A DNA stretch of 29,155 bases from JBALVT01 sp047612385 (GTDB lineage: Bacteria > Pseudomonadota > Gammaproteobacteria > Pseudomonadales > Halieaceae), in assembly GCA_047612385.1 (NCBI GenBank), contig JBLGAR010000054.1:1-29155 (forward strand), in the 5' to 3' direction. This document shows, piece by piece, positions 22,731 to 29,155 of the stretch. The translations under genes and the position numbers were made by a program. The stretch's first letter is position 1; the number at the start of each line of letters is the position of its first letter. The notes beneath the pieces are model-generated. The model worked only from the letters and a program-made list of their open reading frames with translations. It was not told the DNA's origin and did no database searches.

Positions 22731-23716
22731 GATTTTCGCCCGACCAGACCACGCAAGTATTGCCCAACACCTCCCGAACGATTGCGATACACATCGATTA
22801 TGACGGCCGCAATAATGACTAGACCCGTTATAACACGCTTGCTTGGTTCGCTTGCACCGATTTGTGCGAGGCCAGTTTGCAACACGGTAATAATGAGTAC
22901 CCCAAGGAATGTGTTAACGACAGACCCTTTGCCCCCGGCAAGACTAGTGCCTCCGATGACAACCGCTGCGATCGCCGAAAGCTCGAGACCTATCCCGGCA
23001 TTGGGGTCCGCGGACTGCAAATACCCAACGTGGAATAACCCGCCGAGCCCAGCTAGCAGTCCAGCCATGCCAAAAACGATAAGCTTGATCCTAGCAACAT
23101 TGATACCGGACAGATGCACTGCTTCTTCATTGGTTCCCACGGCGATTGCGTAGCGCCCCAACACCGTGCGTGACAGCAGCAGTTGTCCGACAACAACAAC
23201 GATGACAGCGGCAAACCACGCCGGGGACAAATTCACGTACGGCAACGGCGCGCTTATCACTTCAACAGCGGAGCCTATATAGAGTGTTTGGGAATCCGTG
23301 ACAAGGTAGGCGCCACCCCGGGCGATTTCGAGCATGCCCAGTGTCACGATGAACGATGGAACGCCCCAGCGCGTCACAACAGCGCCGTTAAGTAGGCCAC
23401 AAACCAGACCTGTCAAAAGACACAACCCTGCGGCTAACCACACAGATAAATGAAATTCGACGATGGCTAACCCTAGAACAGCACCGCAAAGCGCCATTAC
23501 CGAACCCACCGACAAATCAATTCCGGCAACAATAAGCACAAAGGTCATCCCGACAGCGATGACCAAAAGAGCCGGCATCTGGTTAGCCAAGGTTGTGAAC
23601 GTCAGCGCTGACAGAAAATAGTCGCTCTGCACGCTGAAGAACGCTACCAATGCAACTAAGGCGAATAGCAGCCCGACGAAGTCCTGGCTTAGTAGTTGTT
23701 TGAGTCGAGTATTCAT
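22727..23716 (-). CDS. rbsC: Ribose-type ABC transporter permease
   Basis: 329 residues with eight to ten membrane segments, matching RbsC-type permeases of the CUT2 sugar importers: LPALLVIAVGMTFVLIVAGIDLSVGSVMALCG near the N-terminus, YAIAVGTNEEAVHLSGINVARIK (the cytoplasmic coupling loop, about 190-212) and IGLELSAIAAVVIGGTSLAGGKG. It forms a dimer that passes the sugar delivered by the binding protein. It starts 2 bp after the ATPase stop and overlaps rbsK. Assignment to ribose rather than another pentose rests on the ribokinase next door. Confidence 0.92.
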   Translation of the reverse strand: MNTRLKQLLSQDFVGLLFALVALVAFFSVQSDYFLSALTFTTLANQMPALLVIAVGMTFVLIVAGIDLSVGSVMALCGAVLGLAIVEFHLSVWLAAGLCLLTGLVCGLLNGAVVTRWGVPSFIVTLGMLEIARGGAYLVTDSQTLYIGSAVEVISAPLPYVNLSPAWFAAVIVVVVGQLLLSRTVLGRYAIAVGTNEEAVHLSGINVARIKLIVFGMAGLLAGLGGLFHVGYLQSADPNAGIGLELSAIAAVVIGGTSLAGGKGSVVNTFLGVLIITVLQTGLAQIGASEPSKRVITGLVIIAAVIIDVYRNRSGGVGQYLRGLVGRKS

Positions 23717-23718
23717 AA

Positions 23719-25242
23719 TTAGATTTTCACGGCCTCACTATCGTTAACAAATGCACTGAACGACGCCTTCATAATTTTTTCCGCCGTCCATTCACCGCGC
23801 TCAAATGTTGCCGCAAGCTGACCGCTAGACATCACAGCGATTCGATCACACAAATCGGCCAACTCTCTACTCTCACTCGATACAATAACGACGGCTTTCC
23901 CCGCATCGGCGAGCCTACCCATGAGCTCATAGATCGCTGTTTTGGCGTGGATGTCGATGCCACGTGTGGGTTCATCGAACAGCAAGATACGACAGTCGCG
24001 CATCAACCAACGCGCGATACTGATCTTCTGCTGATTTCCGCCGCTAAGCTGCCCGACCACTTGATGGATGTCGTCGCACTTTATATCGAGCGACCTACGG
24101 TAATTCTCTACCGCGTCTTGTTCTTCGCCAATATCTATCCACCCGGCAAACTGATTGAAACGTCTCAATGAGGACAAGGTGACGTTACTTTTGACGTTTT
24201 GTTGCAGCAGTAGGCCCTGCCGCTTCCTGTCCTCGGGAATGAGTCCAATTCCATGAGCGACGGCATCGACGGGCGTTTTGAACAACAGTGGCACCGCCGA
24301 ATCATTCGAGTAAACACTGCCAGCGCTCAATTCGTCTGCGGCATAAATTGCCCGCAACAGCTCGGTACGGCCCGAACCCATCAGGCCAGCGATACCAAGA
24401 ATCTCGCCGAAGCGTATATCCAGGTTAACGTCTCGCAGCAAATCATTAGTGCACAAGCCTCGGACCTTAAGCGCAGTAGCCGTCTTTTTGTCAGTGCGAC
24501 GATCAAAGGGTGTTTTCACGGGATCATCGGCCATCTGCCGAACGATCTCTTGCGTAGAAATATCGGTCACTGCGCAACTCAACACAGTTTCTCCATCTCT
24601 GAAAACAGAAATACGATCCGCGATGCGCTGAATTTCGTCCATTCGGTGACTAACGTAGATAACCGCTGTACCGTTGGCTTTCAGTGATTCAATTTTGGCA
24701 AACAGCAGTTCGATTTGCGGGTCAGTCAATGCGGCGGTCGGTTCGTCAAGAATCAACAATTTGCAGGGATGGATCAGCTCGCGATTAATCTCAATTAATT
24801 GCTGTTGCCCTATTCCCAAATCACGCAGCGGTGTTCTCGGGTCTATGTTGTCCATACCCATTTCTGCCAACACGACGCTCGCATCGTCAAACAGCTGTTT
24901 GAAATTGATCAGCCCACAATGCGTGGGTAGCGACCCGAAATAGAGATTTTCCGCAACGCTGAGGTTATCGATCAGATTGAGCTCTTGCATGACAATGCGA
25001 ATGCCGCAGGCCTCTGCATCGTTGACCGATGGCGGTACATACTGGTTGCCCGAGAACCGCATCGTGCCACTATCGGCAGCGGTAATTCCGCAGATAATAT
25101 TACACAGTGTGGTCTTGCCGGCGCCGTTTGCACCGACAAGGGCGTGGACCTCGCCTTGCGCTACTTCGAGGTTGACGCCCCGCAAAACAGGAACTGCATA
25201 TCGCTTATGCAGTCCGGTGATCGACAGTAGCGATAAGCTCAA
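23719..25242 (-). CDS. rbsA: Ribose-type ABC transporter ATP-binding protein (double NBD)
   Basis: 507 residues with two fused nucleotide-binding domains, as in RbsA/MglA/AraG. First domain: Walker A GANGAGKT (38-45), Walker B region LLILDEPTAAL, and a degenerate signature LGIGQQQLIEI. Second domain: degenerate Walker A GLMGSGRTE, intact signature LSGGNQQKISIARWL and ILLFDEPTRGID. This asymmetry is normal for the family. It powers import from the inner face of the membrane. It lies 7 bp after the binding-protein gene and 2 bp before the permease. Confidence 0.93.
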   Translation of the reverse strand: MSLSLLSITGLHKRYAVPVLRGVNLEVAQGEVHALVGANGAGKTTLCNIICGITAADSGTMRFSGNQYVPPSVNDAEACGIRIVMQELNLIDNLSVAENLYFGSLPTHCGLINFKQLFDDASVVLAEMGMDNIDPRTPLRDLGIGQQQLIEINRELIHPCKLLILDEPTAALTDPQIELLFAKIESLKANGTAVIYVSHRMDEIQRIADRISVFRDGETVLSCAVTDISTQEIVRQMADDPVKTPFDRRTDKKTATALKVRGLCTNDLLRDVNLDIRFGEILGIAGLMGSGRTELLRAIYAADELSAGSVYSNDSAVPLLFKTPVDAVAHGIGLIPEDRKRQGLLLQQNVKSNVTLSSLRRFNQFAGWIDIGEEQDAVENYRRSLDIKCDDIHQVVGQLSGGNQQKISIARWLMRDCRILLFDEPTRGIDIHAKTAIYELMGRLADAGKAVVIVSSESRELADLCDRIAVMSSGQLAATFERGEWTAEKIMKASFSAFVNDSEAVKI

Positions 25243-25249
25243 CCGCCGA

Positions 25250-26209
25250 TCACTCCAGGTCGCGCACGGTTACTAGACTGACAGGGGTTTTTCGGTCGGC
25301 CGGCACAGTACCGTCACTCAAAATTTGCAGCCCGTACTCGATGCCGAAAATAGCGAGCTGATTGCCATATTGATCTGCGGTCGCAAGAAGCTCACCACTT
25401 TTCAAAAGTTCACGGGCCGCTTTAATATTGTCGAACCCCACCACTTGAATATCGTCTCCTTTGCCGGCTTGTCGAACGGCCGCGATTGCCCCTATTGCCA
25501 TGTTGTCATTGCTGCACAGCAACGCCTTCAGGTCAGGGGTTTCCAAGATCAGCGCTGCAGCAATGGTGCTAGCCTTCGCCTGATCCCAATTGCCAGCCTG
25601 CACGCTGACAATTTCGGCACCAGCCGCCGCCATGGCATCTTCGAATCCCAACTGACGCTGCTGCGCATTGAACGCCGTACTGATACCGCCAATGATCGCA
25701 ACCTGATCGCCCTCGGTCAGCATTGCCCCTAGGTAGTTTCCAACATGTTGCGCGCCTTCGCGATTGTCTGGCCCAACGAACGGAACAGTGATGCCTGCAT
25801 CAGCCAGTAGCGCCGCATCAAGTTTGTTATCAATATTGATGACAATAATACCGCTGCCGACGGCACGTTTTATCACCGGTATCAGGGCTTTCGAATCTGC
25901 CGGCGCCACCACAATGATATCCACACCACGAGCGGACATTTGCTCAATCAGGGCGACTTGCTGGGTGAGGTCGCTCTCATCTTTTAGCCCGTTGACGATG
26001 AGATGGTACTGGTCCGCGTTTTTTAGTTGATGTTGTTTTGCGCCATCGGCCATATCGACAAAAAACTCATTCGCCAATGATTTCATCACCAGCGCGACGG
26101 TAGGCCGATCGTCGTTCACCGCAGACGATTCCTGATTGTCCCCGCAGCCGGCAATGATCAACAGACTTACGATGGCGAAACACGCTATACGTACATTTTT
26201 ATAGTTCAT
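25250..26209 (-). CDS. rbsB: Ribose-type ABC transporter substrate-binding lipoprotein
   Basis: 319 residues with a lipoprotein signal: hydrophobic stretch and lipobox IIAGC with Cys22, followed by a short acidic linker. The rest is a periplasmic-binding-protein/LacI-like fold: TVALVMKSLANEFFVDMADGAKQ, IIVVAPADSKALIPVIKRA, VPFVGPDNREGAQHVGNYL and LLCSNDNMAIGAIAAVRQ. E. coli RbsB is soluble, so lipid anchoring to the envelope is a difference. It captures the sugar for the permease/ATPase. It starts 12 bp after the ADP-ribosylglycohydrolase-like gene. Confidence 0.92.
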   Translation of the reverse strand: MNYKNVRIACFAIVSLLIIAGCGDNQESSAVNDDRPTVALVMKSLANEFFVDMADGAKQHQLKNADQYHLIVNGLKDESDLTQQVALIEQMSARGVDIIVVAPADSKALIPVIKRAVGSGIIVINIDNKLDAALLADAGITVPFVGPDNREGAQHVGNYLGAMLTEGDQVAIIGGISTAFNAQQRQLGFEDAMAAAGAEIVSVQAGNWDQAKASTIAAALILETPDLKALLCSNDNMAIGAIAAVRQAGKGDDIQVVGFDNIKAARELLKSGELLATADQYGNQLAIFGIEYGLQILSDGTVPADRKTPVSLVTVRDLE

Positions 26210-26221
26210 GTATTCTCCTTG

Positions 26222-27931
26222 TTAGGGAATGATGGACAGCATATCGATGCTTTTGTGCGTCATGTCGCTGTCGCAGATAATACCCAAGGTGTGATCTCCT
26301 GGGGCCAGTTTCAGACGCTCAAACACTTTCGCGTAGTACTGCCCATTTTTACTCACATCGCTTGCAAGGTCGACGATGGTTTTATCCTCACCATCCAATG
26401 TGACGGTCACTGTACCAGCCGCTGGGTTCCTGAAGGAATAGTACTGCACTGCGGAGCCACTGAAAGTGATTTGAGCTGTGCAGTTCGACTGCCCGCTGGT
26501 CAGGCTCGCCCCCGACGCATTCCAGTTGGTGTTAACGGTACTAAACCCCGTGTAGGTCCAGCGGGGGTCGGTGTCCTCGATCGTCTGCCACGGCACCATA
26601 GTTTCCTCCGCCGGAGCCATAACGATGTCGCTCTCCATCCGTGGGATCACCCAGTTGCTGCCGTCAATACTGCCTCCCATGCCGTTCACCACTACATCGT
26701 CGATTATGCCAAGGCCCCGCGATGCCATGTCCGTGAAATTATCAGGTGCCTCCGGGAAGTTGTGCCGGGTCCGGGAAATTAAGTAGTCGTCCGAGAAATC
26801 ACTCTTGTCGAAATGTTCCTCAAGCCCTTCATACCCGTACAATAGCCCTAGCAACCCCCCCCAGGTCGCCGTGGGGTTGTCAGAATCCCACCCCGCCAGG
26901 GTGCCGATGCGAATGGTCTTCTTGTAGTCCCCCTCTCCGTAGAGCAAACTCACAATCGAAGCAGCAAAATTAATGCCTGCGTCCCAGGGGTACTTGTATT
27001 CATAATCGGCAATGCCATTGACCTGGTAGCGTTCATACACTTTATGCCGGGTATCCTCCCAGTTGTCCTTGTTTTCGTTGCTGTCGTACTCCGCCTTCAC
27101 AAAATCAAACATATCCGCGATGTACGACCACTGTGGTATACGCTTTCGCGCCTCGCCCGCCATCCAAATCACCTGCTCTTTGCGCGATAGCGCTGGATCT
27201 ACCAGCGGCACCAGGGAATACATGATCACGTAAAATTCAGCCGCCCACTCTGAATGCAGAAAAGCAGTAGTGCGGATGGGCAGATGGGCCATCTCCAAGG
27301 CAACGTCAGGGCGCCCCGGAGCCATCGCGCCGAAAATCTCAGTGGTAAGCTGGGCGTCGATCATGTCCCACATCGGATTATTCTCTGGCAGGGACGTTTC
27401 CGGCGGCAAAGCCCCATTCTGCATCTGGCCTAGTGCCGCCAGATTAGAGACCCACAGCAAGGGAAGTCCAATGTGGTTTTTCCACGCGGTAGCAATCTGT
27501 TCACCGGTGAGCATGTGGCTGCCGTACTTCTCCAGAGTCGTCTGGTACACGTACTCAATGTCGGTGTCATCATCGGCACCCCAGGGATCGCTTTCCAGTA
27601 CATAATCAATAACTTCACCGTCGCGACCAACAGGCTTTAACCAATCGTCATCGTCAAAAAAGGGAGGCTTGGCCCGCACATTTTCGGTGGGCAAGCCGGT
27701 CCAGTTGGCGATGCAACTTCCCAGCCAGAATCCGCGCAATCTGTCTGCGTAGGCTGTTCGATCGATCACAATGTCGCCTTTCACTGCGACTGAATCCGAA
27801 ACGGAGTTGAGGTCACTCGTCCCGATAGTGTTGCTGTCAGCTATCGAAGCGCCGCTGAGGGGTGTGGCCGCACAGCTGGGCAACATTATCGCCAGCAGTG
27901 GGACCAGTAAAACCTGGGACATCACTTTCAT
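26222..27931 (-). CDS. Exported ADP-ribosylglycohydrolase-family lipoprotein with C-terminal beta-sandwich domain
   Basis: 569 residues. The N-terminus is a lipoprotein signal with Cys20 after IMLPS (proline at -2 is slightly unusual). Residues ~58-415 are the all-helical ADP-ribosylglycohydrolase (DraG/ARH) domain: DRLRGFWLGSCIANWTGLPTE, the metal-binding DDDTDIE (120-126) and the second metal cluster GWDSDNPTATWGGLLG (347-362). Residues ~455-569 form a beta-rich domain resembling galactose-binding-like modules of exported hydrolases (ITFSGSAVQYYSF ... LKLAPGDHTLGI). Known family members cleave N- or O-ribosyl bonds in the cytosol. The envelope location and place as first gene before a ribose importer and ribokinase suggest it releases ribose from nucleosides, NAD or ADP-ribose outside the cytoplasm. 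Confidence 0.85.
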   Translation of the reverse strand: MKVMSQVLLVPLLAIMLPSCAATPLSGASIADSNTIGTSDLNSVSDSVAVKGDIVIDRTAYADRLRGFWLGSCIANWTGLPTENVRAKPPFFDDDDWLKPVGRDGEVIDYVLESDPWGADDDTDIEYVYQTTLEKYGSHMLTGEQIATAWKNHIGLPLLWVSNLAALGQMQNGALPPETSLPENNPMWDMIDAQLTTEIFGAMAPGRPDVALEMAHLPIRTTAFLHSEWAAEFYVIMYSLVPLVDPALSRKEQVIWMAGEARKRIPQWSYIADMFDFVKAEYDSNENKDNWEDTRHKVYERYQVNGIADYEYKYPWDAGINFAASIVSLLYGEGDYKKTIRIGTLAGWDSDNPTATWGGLLGLLYGYEGLEEHFDKSDFSDDYLISRTRHNFPEAPDNFTDMASRGLGIIDDVVVNGMGGSIDGSNWVIPRMESDIVMAPAEETMVPWQTIEDTDPRWTYTGFSTVNTNWNASGASLTSGQSNCTAQITFSGSAVQYYSFRNPAAGTVTVTLDGEDKTIVDLASDVSKNGQYYAKVFERLKLAPGDHTLGIICDSDMTHKSIDMLSIIP

Positions 27932-28078
27932 CTAGAGCCTATTTCCGTTCGATTGTTTGCTTAATTTCGCATAAAGACGGCAGTGGGGCGAGAGGAAGGG
28001 AGGAATTAACTCTTCCGGGTCGCTGATGTTACTAGGCAGAGTCGGTAACGCTTATGAGTATTCATCCATCCTAGTCAT

Positions 28079-28372
28079 TCAACTACGCTTCGACCTTATC
28101 CACGCAGGTTCTCTACGACAATCCAAAACAGCATAGATCAAAGCTTTATCTTCCGAGAGCCTGTAGTAGACCACAAAAGGAAATCAAGCTGCTAACAGAC
28201 GATGATAGTCATCGAAAAAAACCGGATGAATACCAGCACTATCTCGCAGCGAATCTATATCGGAATAAATTGATTCCAGGAAATAACTACCAATCCCATC
28301 AGCCTATTTTTCAGAAAAGTGAAAACCATCAACCAGATCACCACGAGCAGATTCCAGTATCTCGACTTTCAC
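28079..28372 (-). pseudogene. RelE/ParE-family toxin inactivated by two in-frame stops
   Basis: A GTG at 28372 overlaps the antitoxin stop (GTGA) and opens a 98-codon frame ending at a TGA at 28079-28081, the normal toxin length. The product MKVEILESARGDLVDGFHFSEK is followed by TAG (28304-28306), then ADGIGSYFLESIYSDIDSL ... DDYHRLLAA, a TGA, then FPFVVYYRLSEDKALIYAVLDCRREPAWI. The second stop lies where the family has a basic residue (one change from CGA). Similarity continues across both stops, so this is recent decay. The TGA is not at a cysteine site and no suitable hairpin follows, so selenocysteine is not proposed. Confidence 0.8.
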
Positions 28373-28587
28373 TGCAGGTCTTCAAAAATCTTCCGCTTAG
28401 CAGTTTCCCAGTGAAGGACTTCATCTTCTCCGTCGTGGAACGCCGCCTTTCTATCAGCCAGAACATCTCGATGCCAATTTGGTGACAGCGTACTGCCTGC
28501 TGTGACACAAAGATAAAGCCAGATAGACTCCATGATCTGTATCTTTTCCTCAGCCGACATTTTCTCGAGAGGCAACGTAATAGACAT
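28369..28587 (-). CDS. Addiction-module antitoxin (RelB-like, putative addiction module component family)
   Basis: 72 residues, intact. MSITLPLEKMSAEEKIQIMESIWLYLC ... SPNWHRDVLADRKAAFHDGEDEVLHWETAKRKI matches the short addiction-module antitoxin family with its LEKMS..EK...ME..W start and W...VL..R centre. A strong ribosome site (GGGAGGTAG) lies about 5 nt before the ATG. These antitoxins pair with the RelE/ParE-type toxin encoded immediately downstream; here the toxin is a pseudogene, so the antitoxin is an orphan. Confidence 0.85.
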   Translation of the reverse strand: MSITLPLEKMSAEEKIQIMESIWLYLCVTAGSTLSPNWHRDVLADRKAAFHDGEDEVLHWETAKRKIFEDLQ

Positions 28588-28738
28588 ACTTTCTACCTCC
28601 CAAAATTGGGCCTTGTTAGTTGCAGCCCTCTACAAAAGTTAATATTAGCGCGAAGTCGACTGCAAACGAACACTTCTTGAAGCCTTTTGTTATCAGATAT
28701 GTGTAGATTTGGTAGGTGAGGGTGGTGGGGGCAGGTGA

Positions 28739-28933
28739 TTGTTTGTGGGTGTGACTAACGGGGAAATTTCCGATTTCCAACCAACCTATCTGGTATCGGA
28801 AACGCGGGATCTGTTGCTCAGTGATACTGTACGGGTACACCGCAAGCTGCGGGTGGCAGGCGTCATCGCCGACCTGAATGTGTTTGGAGGTTTGCCTCAC
28901 GGCGCCTATGTAGGGGTTCCCGGTTCCCGTTAA
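28739..28933 (+). pseudogene. C-terminal remnant of an alpha/beta hydrolase (HSL/acetyl-esterase type)
   Basis: The frame from about 28751 to the TAA at 28931-28933 reads ISDFQPTYLVSETRDLLLSD, then TVRVHRKLRVAGVIADLNVF and GGLPHGAYV. This is the last third of alpha/beta hydrolase fold-3 enzymes, with the catalytic Asp (TRDLLLSD) and His (LPHG) of the triad. No nucleophile-serine region or plausible start exists upstream. After the TAA the same frame continues with a weakly family-like FLDLKDFS, so a nonsense change near the C-terminus is possible. Clearly a leftover, not a working enzyme. Confidence 0.6.
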
Positions 28934-28999
28934 TACCGTGGGACCTTCTTAGATTTGAAAGACTTTTCTTGAGGAATACAAGGTAAGATCTTTTACATA

Positions 29000-29155
29000 G
29001 TGAATAAGCAATCAACAAGTATCAAATCTATTATTCCAGGTGCAATTGCCGTAGCTGCCGCCTACAATGTCGGGTTATGGGGTTTATACCTCCAGCCCCA
29101 ATTATTATCTCCCTTGATGGACAAGCTCCAGGTGTCAGAAACTGACATAGGCATG
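29000..29155 (+). CDS. MFS transporter, N-terminal part (cut by window edge)
   Basis: 52 codons from a GTG at 29000 run off the right edge: MNKQSTSIKSIIPGAIAVAA, then AYNVGLWGLYLQPQLLSPLM and DKLQVSETDIGM. A short polar start, a first membrane helix and the loop after it (L..S....G) are typical of major facilitator transporters. An AAGGTAAGA stretch lies about 12 nt upstream, which is long for a ribosome site, so the start is uncertain. Substrate cannot be guessed from this fragment. Confidence 0.6.
   Translation, partial: MNKQSTSIKSIIPGAIAVAAAYNVGLWGLYLQPQLLSPLMDKLQVSETDIGM

Noticed and set aside
26219..26782. 187-codon plus-strand frame at the 3' end of the ADP-ribosylglycohydrolase gene
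   Set aside because: Antisense to a well supported domain and without family features.
27932..28078. LacI/RbsR-type operator upstream of the ribose operon
   Set aside because: AGCAAAC and GCGAAA half-site-like strings are present, but no convincing palindrome could be drawn.
28186..28188. In-frame TGA in the RelE/ParE-type toxin as a possible third selenocysteine codon
   Set aside because: The family has a basic residue, not cysteine, at this position; a TAG also interrupts the same gene; and no hairpin with a suitable loop follows.
28616..28900. 94-codon minus-strand frame opposite the hydrolase remnant
   Set aside because: The opposite strand shows clear hydrolase similarity, while this frame shows none.

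Overview
The window reads as a chromosomal segment of a free-living, probably marine, gammaproteobacterium. The basis is family composition only: an acyl-CoA synthetase, a carotenoid/stilbene oxygenase, an arylsulfatase, a GMC dehydrogenase with a Tat partner, a DUF3429 protein, a SOUL protein and redoxins. I cannot place it to genus. There are no rRNA, tRNA or CRISPR features. A gene cut by the left edge (TerB-like tail) and one cut by the right edge (MFS transporter) are partial.

Layout. 0.2-2.0 kb: a D-aminoacylase-type amidohydrolase (minus). 2.2-3.05 kb: a scar consisting of an intact ParD antitoxin, a parE toxin whose start codon is lost and which is cut off, a 376-bp internally deleted IS6-family element with both terminal inverted repeats, and the first ~50 codons of a crotonase gene cut at the other IS end. 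3.1-6.9 kb: a hotdog thioesterase, then a TetR regulator with a membrane protein, divergent from a Tat-exported FAD oxidoreductase of the spermidine-dehydrogenase-like family across a palindromic operator. 6.9-12.0 kb: an AraC-family regulator divergent from an arylsulfatase / Tat small subunit / GMC dehydrogenase operon. 12.2-15.2 kb: an acyl-CoA synthetase and a carotenoid-oxygenase-family enzyme (minus).

15.4-21.8 kb is a redox-rich block and the most interesting part. At each end sits a gene interrupted by one in-frame TGA exactly where its family has a redox-active cysteine: UPAC in a peroxiredoxin-like protein and CFTU in a carboxymuconolactone decarboxylase/AhpD-like protein. Each TGA is followed by a perfect hairpin with G in the first two positions of a 5-nt loop, about 21 nt downstream. 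I read both as selenoproteins that routine annotation would split or call pseudogenes. Between them on the minus strand lie a CDP-alcohol phosphatidyltransferase, a SOUL haem-binding protein, a DUF6482 protein, an SDR, a Cys-type glutathione peroxidase and a DUF3429 protein.

21.8-27.9 kb: a compact minus-strand operon with a predicted lipoprotein of the ADP-ribosylglycohydrolase family, then a ribose-type ABC transporter (binding lipoprotein, ATPase, permease) and a ribokinase. Together they suggest that a cell-envelope N-ribosidase releases ribose, which is imported and phosphorylated. 28.1-29.2 kb: a second toxin-antitoxin locus with intact antitoxin and a toxin killed by two stops, a remnant of an alpha/beta hydrolase, and the start of an MFS transporter. 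Both toxin-antitoxin loci have kept the antitoxin and lost the toxin.
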